Source of the DNA: Microcaldota archaeon | GTDB taxonomy: Archaea; Micrarchaeota; Micrarchaeia; Micrarchaeales; Micrarchaeaceae | Assembly: GCA_013330215.1 (NCBI GenBank) | Contig: DUIS01000088.1 | Span: 1 to 10,683, forward strand | Reading direction: 5' to 3' | Length of the DNA: 10,683 bases | In this document: positions 1 to 6,133 of the stretch, piece after piece | Position numbering within the stretch: the first letter of the stretch is position 1 | Layout: each line of letters begins with the position of its first letter | Made by a program: the position numbers and the translations under genes | Notes under the pieces: model-generated | The model's input: only the letters and a program-made list of their open reading frames with translations | What the model was told of the DNA's origin: nothing | Databases searched by the model: none

Positions 1-83
1 AAACCGTTGTAAAGCGCGACTATGGCTATCAGTATTATTACTATTACTGCGACTAGTGCCCAAAGAAGTAATCCAAGAACCAT
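1..83 (-). CDS. LemA-like membrane protein, N-terminal fragment (gene runs off the window)
   Basis: Only the first 27 codons are visible, read from an ATG at 83 to the window edge. They encode a short N-terminus and one long hydrophobic helix (about residues 2-24, rich in Leu, Val, Ile and Ala), followed directly by Leu-Tyr-Asn-Gly. A single N-terminal membrane anchor followed by a YN motif is how LemA-family proteins begin: an out-facing helical bundle follows the anchor, often with LV and LRN motifs. The function of LemA is poorly defined. ATG 83 is preferred because the ATG just upstream (positions 96-94) meets a TGA after three codons. The family call rests on a short stretch and is tentative; another single-anchor membrane protein would look similar. 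Confidence 0.55.
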   Translation of the reverse strand, partial: MVLGLLLWALVAVIVIILIAIVALYNG

Positions 84-96
84 TCAATTACCCATC

Positions 97-143
97 AGTG
101 TATAATATTATCCGCTCAAAACCTTTAAAGCTATCTTTTATTT
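97..143 (-). promoter_or_regulatory. possible promoter elements for the LemA-like gene
   Basis: Reading the minus strand, an A/T element TAATATTATA lies at 110-101 and another, TAAATAAAAG, at 143-134. The nearer one is about 22 bases from the ATG at 83, which would suit a nearly leaderless transcript. The farther one would give a leader of roughly 30 bases. Both are typical of archaeal TATA boxes, but which is used cannot be decided by eye. Confidence 0.35.
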
Positions 144-157
144 AGGTTTTTCGAGCG
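113..157. repeat. inverted repeat between the 141-residue gene and the LemA-like gene
   Basis: CGCTCAAAACCT (113-124) is the reverse complement of 144-157 apart from two extra bases (one C and one T) in the right arm, giving about 12 paired positions. The 19-base interior contains a small nested AAAG/CTTT pairing. It sits just after the stop codon of the 166-591 gene on the transcribed strand and before the LemA-like start. It may therefore be a transcript 3'-end hairpin or a regulator site. No U-run follows it. Confidence 0.5.
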
Positions 158-165
158 CCGAATGC

Positions 166-591
166 TTAATCGCCTGTCCGGCGCAAACGCTTTATCTCGC
201 TCCCAAACGCCATCAGCCTGTCCAGATCCTCCAGCAGGCTGGAAAGGCTAGGTATGCAGTCCCTTTCCATTACCGATTTCAAAACAGGCCGGTGCTCACT
301 AACAGCGGATTTACTAATCGATTCCAGCGCTTTCTGCACCTTTAACCTTCTGACGAAATTACTATCCAGCGCCCCTATGTGCTGTCCTGCGGCATCGCGC
401 ACAAAAGCAACAGGGCCCCGTTGAAGGGCCAATATCTGCTCTCTAGGGGTGTAGGGATTTATTGCGACAAGCAACCGATCCACTGGATTGGCGCTACACG
501 CCGATCTCCTAAGGAGGTCGGCATTCCTTGTTGTGACTAACGTAAGACGGTGCGTTCTGCCTTTCAATTCATCGTTTCTGGAGATTTCCAT
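166..591 (-). CDS. hypothetical protein, 141 residues
   Basis: The product is not recognised. It is a soluble, basic, Arg-rich protein with no signal peptide, membrane helix or Cys cluster. The central part (about residues 38-80, containing AINPYTPREQ and GPVAFVRDAAG) looks like a compact alpha/beta segment, and the C-terminal 55 residues look helical. An in-frame TGA at 600-598 fixes ATG 591 as the furthest-upstream start. A strong-looking AGGAGGG lies near 616-622, too far away to serve this ATG. Arg codons include more CGN than in the neighbouring genes, which favour AGG and AGA. This could mean a different origin, but the gene is short. It reads in the same direction as the LemA-like gene, 82 bases upstream of it. 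Confidence 0.6.
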   Translation of the reverse strand: MEISRNDELKGRTHRLTLVTTRNADLLRRSACSANPVDRLLVAINPYTPREQILALQRGPVAFVRDAAGQHIGALDSNFVRRLKVQKALESISKSAVSEHRPVLKSVMERDCIPSLSSLLEDLDRLMAFGSEIKRLRRTGD

Positions 592-738
592 CTCTATTCA
601 GCTATCTTAGCCCAATACCCTCCTGTTGCTCTATGCGAGCCTGAATGTGCTGGTCGTGCGCATTCATTGACCTGAACTTTGGACTTTTACTGATTAATTA
701 TACGTGCGAATAAATATATATACCTATATGTTTTTAGT

Positions 739-761
739 CGAGGAAGACCAATTTTTCCTCG
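739..761. repeat. 7-bp inverted repeat
   Basis: CGAGGAA (739-745) and TTCCTCG (755-761) are perfect reverse complements separated by 9 bases. The repeat lies about 20 bases downstream of the TATA-like tract at 711-722. It could be an operator half-site pair or the hairpin of a small transcript. Confidence 0.4.
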
Positions 762-824
762 TCAACCGCAAATTCTGCAAAAAATAGGACAACCGATAGG
801 TATTTATTCTTTGCATGAGGGTAA

Positions 825-841
825 TTATCACATTTTATCAC
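825..841 (+). repeat. TTATCAC direct repeat with 10-base spacing
   Basis: TTATCAC occurs at 825-831 and again at 835-841, one helical turn apart. A third TATCAC is at 868-873, inside the downstream inverted repeat. Copies on one face of the helix fit cooperative regulator binding, but the motif is short and A/T-rich. Confidence 0.35.
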
Positions 842-843
842 TT

Positions 844-890
844 GGTGGTAGGCTGAGCCGCAGTTTATATCACTGCGGTATACTACCATC
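844..890. promoter_or_regulatory. compound inverted repeat enclosing a TATA-like element, upstream of the phosphatidyltransferase-like gene
   Basis: Inner arms CCGCAGT (858-864) and ACTGCGG (872-878) are perfect reverse complements around the 7-base loop TTATATC. Outer arms TGGTAG (846-851) and CTACCA (883-888) share nearly the same centre and extend to 844 and 890 with one G-T pair. The inner loop together with the preceding T forms TTTATATC, which resembles an archaeal TATA box. If that box is used, transcription would start near 893-897, about 30 bases before the ATG at 925, and the symmetric arms would be placed to block TBP. Alternatively the A-rich tract at 898-910 is the promoter and the repeat is an upstream element. 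Confidence 0.5.
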
Positions 891-924
891 TAATGTTCAA
901 TAAAATAAAAACGAGCGACCATCT

Positions 925-1560
925 ATGAGAAGCGCCGATCTTGCAACAATAATCCGTATAGCGCTCATACTCTTTGTCGCCTACCTCATACTTGTACAAT
1001 TCAACGTCATCATAACGATAGCGCTACTCGCTCTCGCATTCATACTCGACGGCGTTGACGGGTACCTTGCGCTAAGGGAGGCGAGCAAGGGCAAGGTCAC
1101 GCTTGCCGCGTACATCGATTACTCGCTAGGCGGCAAGGCAAACGCGGCGAAGATAAAGTCGCTCAAGCAGGGCATAGGCAAGACCGCGAAGCACGGACCG
1201 AGGTTTGACTTTGCAGGAGACAGGATAATGGAATACACGATGTGGGTGGTGTTCTCGTTCCTTGCGATAGTGCCGGTCTTTGTTGTGCTTATAGTGATAA
1301 TAAGGCACTCCGTCGCCGACGCGCTAATGGCATCCAAGGGCACTTCGTCAAAAATGAAGACGCCGACCGCGCGCGCCCTGACCTCGTCAAGCTTTGCAAG
1401 GGGCGCAAAGAACGTGCTGAAGTTCGTCACATTCTCGTATCTAATACTTGTCTATTCTGCTGGGTTCCCGATACTGCCTGGCTACGTTCTTGTTGCGGCG
1501 CTAGTCGCTTTGATACTTGCAAGCGGCGCGGCAGAAATATATGAATCAGTAAAGAGTTAG
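925..1560 (+). CDS. CDP-alcohol phosphatidyltransferase family membrane protein with an expanded catalytic motif
   Basis: This 211-residue integral membrane protein probably transfers a phosphoryl alcohol from or to a CDP-activated lipid in polar-lipid headgroup synthesis. The family signature D-x2-DG-x2-AR-x8/9-G-x3-D-x3-D is seen as DGVDGYLA (residues 42-49) and GPRFDFAGD (91-99), so all four acidic residues (D42, D45, D95, D99) are present. Two features are odd: the Arg after the Ala is Leu50, and about 40 residues separate the two halves instead of 8-9. This implies a Lys- and Gly-rich insert of about 31 residues. The N-terminal LATIIRIAL matches the usual start of the family's first helix. 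Membrane helices are likely near 8-41, 105-127, 162-180 and 183-203, with a basic loop at 128-160. Archaetidyl-type synthases are candidates; the acceptor alcohol cannot be told. Confidence 0.78.
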   Translation: MRSADLATIIRIALILFVAYLILVQFNVIITIALLALAFILDGVDGYLALREASKGKVTLAAYIDYSLGGKANAAKIKSLKQGIGKTAKHGPRFDFAGDRIMEYTMWVVFSFLAIVPVFVVLIVIIRHSVADALMASKGTSSKMKTPTARALTSSSFARGAKNVLKFVTFSYLILVYSAGFPILPGYVLVAALVALILASGAAEIYESVKS

Positions 1561-1565
1561 TCAAA

Positions 1566-1577
1566 GCAGGTACCTGC
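1566..1577. repeat. 12-bp perfect palindrome after the phosphatidyltransferase-like gene
   Basis: GCAGGTACCTGC begins 6 bases after the stop codon of the upstream gene and lies about 32 bases before the pyrophosphatase TATA element. It could fold into a very short hairpin, or bind a dimeric regulator controlling the pyrophosphatase. Confidence 0.4.
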
Positions 1578-1608
1578 CATTATGAAGAGTTGAAACCTAA
1601 CGCCAATA

Positions 1609-1650
1609 TTTATATTATTATCTTTTGTATATGTGCTTACGTGATGGGGG
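1609..1650 (+). promoter_or_regulatory. TATA-like box and ribosome binding site for the pyrophosphatase gene
   Basis: TTTATATT (1609-1616) is a good archaeal TATA box and predicts a start near 1636-1640. GTGATGGGGG (1641-1650) follows; its GTGAT pairs with the archaeal 16S 3' end and it sits a few bases before ATG 1655. Together they fix the ATG at 1655 over the in-frame TTG at 1625 and ATG at 1631. Confidence 0.6.
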
Positions 1651-1654
1651 TATT

Positions 1655-3649
1655 ATGCAGTTCTATTATTACAGCCTAATAGCTGGAGTGGTTGCACTCC
1701 TTTGCGCTCTGTACACCGCAACTCGCGTCCTGAGGAAGCCCGAAGGTACGCCAAAGATGAAGGAGATAGCGCATGCGATAAAGCTGGGTTCCACCGCATA
1801 CCTCAACAGGCAGCTCAAGACCATAATAATATTCGCTGTAATCATAGCGATCATCCTTGGGGTCTTTCTTAGGCCCAACGGCTGGCAGATAGTCGTAGCA
1901 TTCGTAACAGGGGCGGTGACATCCTACCTCACAGCCTATCTTGGCATGAACGTGGCTGTGCGCTCCAACCTGAGGACCGCCAAGAGCGCAGACCACGGCG
2001 TCAAGGAGGCGTTCTGGACCGCGATACTCGGCGGATCTGTCACCGGCTTCGCAGCCATAGGCTTCGCGCTCGTGGGGCTCAGCCTCATGCTCATATACCT
2101 CACAGTGTCAAGGATAGCAATACTTATCGGATTCGGATTCGGCGCATCCCTCATCTCCCTTTTCGCAAGGGTCGGTGGCGGGATATACACAAAGGCCGCA
2201 GATGTCGGAGCAGACCTTGTTGGCAAGACTGAACTGAACCTTCCTGAAGATGACCCAAGAAATCCAGCCGTAATCGCGGACAATGTTGGCGACAACGTTG
2301 GCGATTGCGCAGGCATGGCCGCAGACGTATTCGAGAGCTACGCTGTCACGCTGGTTGCAGCCTTGCTCATTGCTGGCGCTGCGATAAGCACCATCGCGCT
2401 CTCACACAGTTTCTCCTATCCTCTTTATATAGCATGTATAGGCGTATTCGCGAGCATAATCAGTATACCAGTAATGAGGCTGCACGGAAGGAACCCGCTC
2501 AAGGCGCTCTATCTTGGAATGGCAACTGCGGTTGCAGTGGCAGCAGCGCTTGACCTTGTTCTGACAGTCCTGCTCGGGCTAAGCGTAAGCTCATTCATAC
2601 CAGTGCTTGCCGGATTGGTGCTCGCAATGCTACTCTTCTGGGTCGCTGACTACTACACAGGGATAAAGAGCTCATCAGTTCTGAAGATAGCAACCGCATC
2701 AAAGGGCGGCGCAGGGACAAACGTAATATCCGGGCTCGCAGTGGGGCTGAGAAGCACATGGATGCCTGTGCTGTTCATAGCAATCGCAATACTTGTCAGC
2801 TACGCTGCCGGAGGAGTTTACGGAATCGCGATAGCAGCGGTAGGCATGCTATCTATCACAGCAACAGTGCTTACAATAGATTCGTTCGGACCGATTACAG
2901 ACAACGCAGGAGGGATTGCCGAAATGGCATCTCTCCCGGCAACAGTGAGGAAGGTCACAGACCATCTTGATGCGCTGGGCAACACCACAAAGGCGACAAC
3001 CAAGGCATACGCGATAGGCGGCGCAGCGCTTTCAGCTACGGCGCTCTTCGTAGCGTTCGCGCAGGCTGTGCACCTTACCGCGATAGACGCGCTCAACCCT
3101 GTGGTAATGGTAGGCGTGTTCATAGGCGCACTGATACCCTTCATATTCTCCTCATTCCTGATGGAATCGGTGGGATACACGGCAAACCTCATGGTCGAGG
3201 AGGTAAGAAGGCAGGTCAGGACCATAAAGGGACTGATGCAAGGAAAGGCGAAGCCTGATTACGCGAAGGCGGTAGACATCGCAACAGTAAATGCACTCAA
3301 GTCGTTGATCATACCCGAGCTGATAGCAATATTAGTACCGATTGCAGTCGGCCTGATACTGGGAAGGGAGGCGCTTGGAGGGCTTCTTGTCGGAATGATC
3401 CCGGCAAGCCTCATGATGGCACTCTTCATGGCAAACAGCGGTGCGGCAATGGACAACGCGAAGAAGTACATAGAGACCGGCAAGTTCGGCGGCAAGGGAA
3501 GTGATGCGCACAAGGCGGCGGTAGTGGGGGACACGCTAGGAGACCCGCTGAAAGACACTGCGGGCCCCGCACTGAACTCGATGATAAAAGTGGTAAGCAC
3601 AATATCGATACTTCTTGCGCCAGTGTTCTTGATGTATGTGCTCCTCTAG
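1655..3649 (+). CDS. hppA: membrane-bound proton-translocating pyrophosphatase, K+-independent type
   Basis: The 664-residue, roughly 16-helix enzyme hydrolyses cytosolic pyrophosphate and pumps H+ (or Na+) across the membrane. The signature substrate loops are intact: DVGADLVGK (183-191), DDPRNPAVIADNVGDNVGD (199-217), and the C-terminal GDTLGDPLKDTAGP (625-638) that binds Mg-PPi. GDCAGMAADVFESYA (216-230) is the usual conserved segment. The cation-type motif reads GNTTKATTK (442-450). The Lys at 446 replaces the Ala of K+-dependent enzymes, which by family knowledge marks the K+-independent class, nearly all H+ pumps. Length is normal and no frameshift is seen. It probably scavenges energy from PPi made in biosynthesis. 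The MFS-like gene follows 42 bases later and may be co-transcribed. Confidence 0.97.
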   Translation: MQFYYYSLIAGVVALLCALYTATRVLRKPEGTPKMKEIAHAIKLGSTAYLNRQLKTIIIFAVIIAIILGVFLRPNGWQIVVAFVTGAVTSYLTAYLGMNVAVRSNLRTAKSADHGVKEAFWTAILGGSVTGFAAIGFALVGLSLMLIYLTVSRIAILIGFGFGASLISLFARVGGGIYTKAADVGADLVGKTELNLPEDDPRNPAVIADNVGDNVGDCAGMAADVFESYAVTLVAALLIAGAAISTIALSHSFSYPLYIACIGVFASIISIPVMRLHGRNPLKALYLGMATAVAVAAALDLVLTVLLGLSVSSFIPVLAGLVLAMLLFWVADYYTGIKSSSVLKIATASKGGAGTNVISGLAVGLRSTWMPVLFIAIAILVSYAAGGVYGIAIAAVGMLSITATVLTIDSFGPITDNAGGIAEMASLPATVRKVTDHLDALGNTTKATTKAYAIGGAALSATALFVAFAQAVHLTAIDALNPVVMVGVFIGALIPFIFSSFLMESVGYTANLMVEEVRRQVRTIKGLMQGKAKPDYAKAVDIATVNALKSLIIPELIAILVPIAVGLILGREALGGLLVGMIPASLMMALFMANSGAAMDNAKKYIETGKFGGKGSDAHKAAVVGDTLGDPLKDTAGPALNSMIKVVSTISILLAPVFLMYVLL

Positions 3650-3691
3650 CAAAGGACACATACACACGTGCGGCATAGCAGAGGAATAAAC

Positions 3692-4240
3692 ATGTTAAAC
3701 AGGAAGATAAGGGCCCTTCTGCTTGCTGACACAGTCTGGTTTTTCGGAGAGGGGATGCTCGGGCCGCTCTTCGCGGTTTTTGCGCAAAGAGTGGGAGGAG
3801 ATGTACTCAATATCGCTTACGCATGGGCATCATATCTGATTGTCGCCGGGCTGCTTACCATCCTGATTGGCAAGCTTTCCGATAAAAGACTAAGCAAAAA
3901 GAAACTTGTTTTTCTTGGTTATGTCCTAAATGCGATATTCACTTTCGGATACCTGTTTGTAAATGGCCCAATGAAGCTTTTGCTTATCGAAGCAGGATTG
4001 GGTATCGCTGCAGCATTGGCCACGCCCACATGGAATGCACTATACTCCGAATATGAAGACAGGAAAAAAGACGGGCTGCTTTGGGGCCTCGCAGACGGAG
4101 CATCGCAACTATTCACCGGCATCGCAATTATAATTGGGGGCCTGATTGTGGTATACTTTTCTTTTCCCGCACTGTTCATAACAATGGGAATAATACAGAT
4201 AGTATCTGTTTTCCTGTTAATACCGATTATTAGAAAATAG
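3692..4240 (+). CDS. half-size (six-helix) MFS-family membrane protein
   Basis: The protein is 182 residues when started at ATG 3692, which has a GAGGA ribosome binding site at 3681-3685; the GTG at 3668 lacks one. It has six likely membrane helices (about 7-31, 42-60, 72-92, 95-115, 129-155 and 158-180). Between helices 2 and 3 is GKLSDKRLSKKK (60-71), matching MFS motif A (G-x3-D-x-G/R-x-K/R-K). This equals the N-terminal half of a normal 12-helix MFS carrier. The reading frame stops cleanly at 4240, and a convergent gene begins 5 bases on, so no second half exists locally. It may act as a homodimer, pair with another protein, or be a decayed carrier. The substrate is unknown. Confidence 0.72.
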   Translation: MLNRKIRALLLADTVWFFGEGMLGPLFAVFAQRVGGDVLNIAYAWASYLIVAGLLTILIGKLSDKRLSKKKLVFLGYVLNAIFTFGYLFVNGPMKLLLIEAGLGIAAALATPTWNALYSEYEDRKKDGLLWGLADGASQLFTGIAIIIGGLIVVYFSFPALFITMGIIQIVSVFLLIPIIRK

Positions 4241-4245
4241 CTACC

Positions 4246-4956
4246 TTAGCCTATCATTAGCCCTTCTATCCTCACCTGTGTGCCCTCCTTGGTTCTTGTT
4301 AGGAAGTTTATCAGCCCGCTATGCCTCCACTGGAGCATGCATCGCTGCGGCTGGAACCAGTACCTCATCCCGACCTTTAGTTCCGCCCTTGTCTCCTTTA
4401 TTATTCCCTCATACGCTTCAGCAATGTAATAGCCCATGTCCTTGAAGCCCTTCGCGCGGGGCTGAAGAGGTCCGGTCACGCACCATACAATGACACCAGT
4501 CTTATAATCGGCATCCATCACAACACCACAGTGCGTTATCGGACAACCGCACGACATTCCCAATGGTCTGCCTATGAGTATGTCCCCTTTCTTTATCTCA
4601 AGCTCTCTTGTAAGTGCGGGGTTGTGCGGCAATATCGTTTCGCGCGGTCCGGGCTCGTTCGGGAATGTCTGCAGCACAAAATCATATTCTCGTCCAAGGA
4701 AATCCTTCCACCTGCCTTTGCTGACAGAATCGTACAGGCCGCATTGGTCGCATGTGTCCGTGCTTCCGCTGTTCTCTATCTTTTCGAGCTGAAGCTGCAC
4801 CTTCGCATTGCTGCTGAGATTCACGCACCTATCGGTGTTTGCCGCGCCTTTTGAGGCGGCATCGGCAAGTTCCTCGCACGTCTTGAAGCCGCATGATCCG
4901 CAATTCATGCCAGGCAAAGTTTCCAAAATCCTCTTTTTCTTGTCATCTTCCATCAT
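4246..4956 (-). CDS. Fe-S cluster-binding protein, last gene of the cofactor-assembly operon
   Basis: The 236-residue cytosolic protein has an N-terminal 4Fe-4S domain of the RnfB/AcsC type (Pfam FeS, PF04060): GMNCGSCGFKTCEEL, with ligands C19, C22, C27 and C44. A CDQC pair follows (C69, C72), then a C-terminal domain with GRPLGMSCGCPITHCG (C136, C138, H142, C143) and further Cys at 159 and 206, so a second metal site is likely. The C-terminal part resembles no domain I can name. It starts 7 bases after the cysteine desulfurase stop, with GGGGT (4964-4960) as ribosome site. Met2 (4953) would give better spacing than Met1. By context it may be a scaffold, carrier or recipient of the clusters built by its neighbours. 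Confidence 0.8.
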   Translation of the reverse strand: MMEDDKKKRILETLPGMNCGSCGFKTCEELADAASKGAANTDRCVNLSSNAKVQLQLEKIENSGSTDTCDQCGLYDSVSKGRWKDFLGREYDFVLQTFPNEPGPRETILPHNPALTRELEIKKGDILIGRPLGMSCGCPITHCGVVMDADYKTGVIVWCVTGPLQPRAKGFKDMGYYIAEAYEGIIKETRAELKVGMRYWFQPQRCMLQWRHSGLINFLTRTKEGTQVRIEGLMIG

Positions 4957-4963
4957 ATTACCC

Positions 4964-6133
4964 CTAAGCTATCGAAGATATCGATCTTAGCGATTTAACA
5001 GCACTGGGCAATGCGCCGATAAGCGCATCGACGTCCCTCTCTGTGTTGTACCTCCCAAGCGTTATCCTCAGCGCCCCTCTTGCCTCGACAGGATTCAGCC
5101 CTATCGCGAGCAGCACGTGTGAGGGCGTGTTAACCGCCTGGTTCGACGAGCAGGCAGAGCCTGTCGAAACCGCAATTCCGGAATCGTTAAGCTTAAGCAT
5201 CAATGTTATCGCCTCGCCCTCAAACCCGTGGAATCCGAGATTTACGTTGTTCGGAAGCCGCAGTGTCCTGTGGCCGTTAAGGTAGGCGAAACTTATCTCC
5301 TCAGCGCTGCCTATTATCTCATCCTGCAGTCCCCTCAGCCTTTCTGGTTCCGTGCCAAGCTCCGCAGAGCATAGCTCTACGGCCTTTGCAAATCCCACAA
5401 TCCCGGAAACATTCTCTGTTGAGGAGCGCAAACCGAATTCATGCCCGCCGCCATGCAGCCAGGGCGATATCTTTACGCCCTCCCTGACATAGAGCGCCCC
5501 AACGCCCTTGGGCCCGTATACCTTGTGCGAGTTTATTGTCATCAGGTCTATGTTGCTCTTTTCAACATCTATCGGCAACTTGCCGAATGATTGGCATGCG
5601 TCCGTATGGAAGTACACGCCACTCTCCTTACATATCTTTCCAAGTTCGACTATCGGCTCAATTGTGCCTATCTCGTTGTTCGCATGCATGACCGAAACAA
5701 GAATGGTGTCCTTCCTCATTGAGGATCTAAGCGTCTCGGGATTTACGCTCCCGTACCTGTCCACCGGCAGGTATGTTACGCTGAAGCCCTGCTCCTCAAG
5801 CCACCTGCAGGAGTTTATTATGCAATCATGCTCTATCGAAGATACGATTATGTGCCTGCCCTTATCCTTATTCGCATACGCGACGCCCTTTATCGCAAGG
5901 TTGTTTGATTCCGTCCCGCTTGAAGTGAAGACAACCTCGTTCGGCCTCGCATTTATGAAGTCGGCGATGCTTTTTCTTGATGCAGCAAGCGCCTCTTTTG
6001 CCTCCTCCCCATATGTATGGAGGCTGGATGCATTGCCGAACCGCTCCGTGAAGTAGGGCAGCATGGCCTCCACCACGCGCGGATCTGTCCTGGTGCTTGC
6101 ACCATTGTCAAGGTATATCTTCTCCTGCACCAT
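4964..6133 (-). CDS. cysteine desulfurase, NifS/IscS class
   Basis: This is a 389-residue PLP enzyme of fold type I that takes sulfur from L-cysteine as a protein persulfide. YLDNGAST (7-14) is the family start. NSHKVYGPKG carries the PLP Schiff-base Lys204, with E101-H102 and D178/Q181 around the cofactor. TGSACSSNQ holds the catalytic Cys328 in the long mobile loop typical of class I (NifS/IscS) rather than SufS/Csd. Length is normal. The start at ATG 6133 overlaps the GTPase stop as TGATG, implying translational coupling; a GTG at 6136 is an alternative. No IscU, SufB or ThiI gene is adjacent. The sulfur is therefore inferred to go to the Fe-S protein downstream or to an unlinked scaffold. 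Confidence 0.93.
   Translation of the reverse strand: MVQEKIYLDNGASTRTDPRVVEAMLPYFTERFGNASSLHTYGEEAKEALAASRKSIADFINARPNEVVFTSSGTESNNLAIKGVAYANKDKGRHIIVSSIEHDCIINSCRWLEEQGFSVTYLPVDRYGSVNPETLRSSMRKDTILVSVMHANNEIGTIEPIVELGKICKESGVYFHTDACQSFGKLPIDVEKSNIDLMTINSHKVYGPKGVGALYVREGVKISPWLHGGGHEFGLRSSTENVSGIVGFAKAVELCSAELGTEPERLRGLQDEIIGSAEEISFAYLNGHRTLRLPNNVNLGFHGFEGEAITLMLKLNDSGIAVSTGSACSSNQAVNTPSHVLLAIGLNPVEARGALRITLGRYNTERDVDALIGALPSAVKSLRSISSIA

Larger units (their letters stand above)
592..924. other. 333-base intergenic region between divergent genes, rich in repeats
   Basis: No convincing protein or RNA gene is seen here. The stretch separates the divergent 166-591 and 925-1560 genes. It holds an A/T-rich element, taaatatatata, near 711-722; a 7-bp inverted repeat at 739-761; a TTATCAC direct repeat with 10-base period at 825-841; a compound inverted repeat at 844-890; and a final A-rich tract at 898-910 just before the ATG at 925. 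This density suggests regulatory DNA or a small untranslated RNA. Confidence 0.5.

Noticed and set aside
1625..1654. Upstream TTG/ATG starts for the pyrophosphatase
   Set aside because: They precede the predicted transcription start or ribosome site; ATG 1655 has a good ribosome site and gives the normal family N-terminus.
5508..6056. 182-residue plus-strand open frame opposite the cysteine desulfurase
   Set aside because: It is antisense to an unmistakable desulfurase and has no family features.
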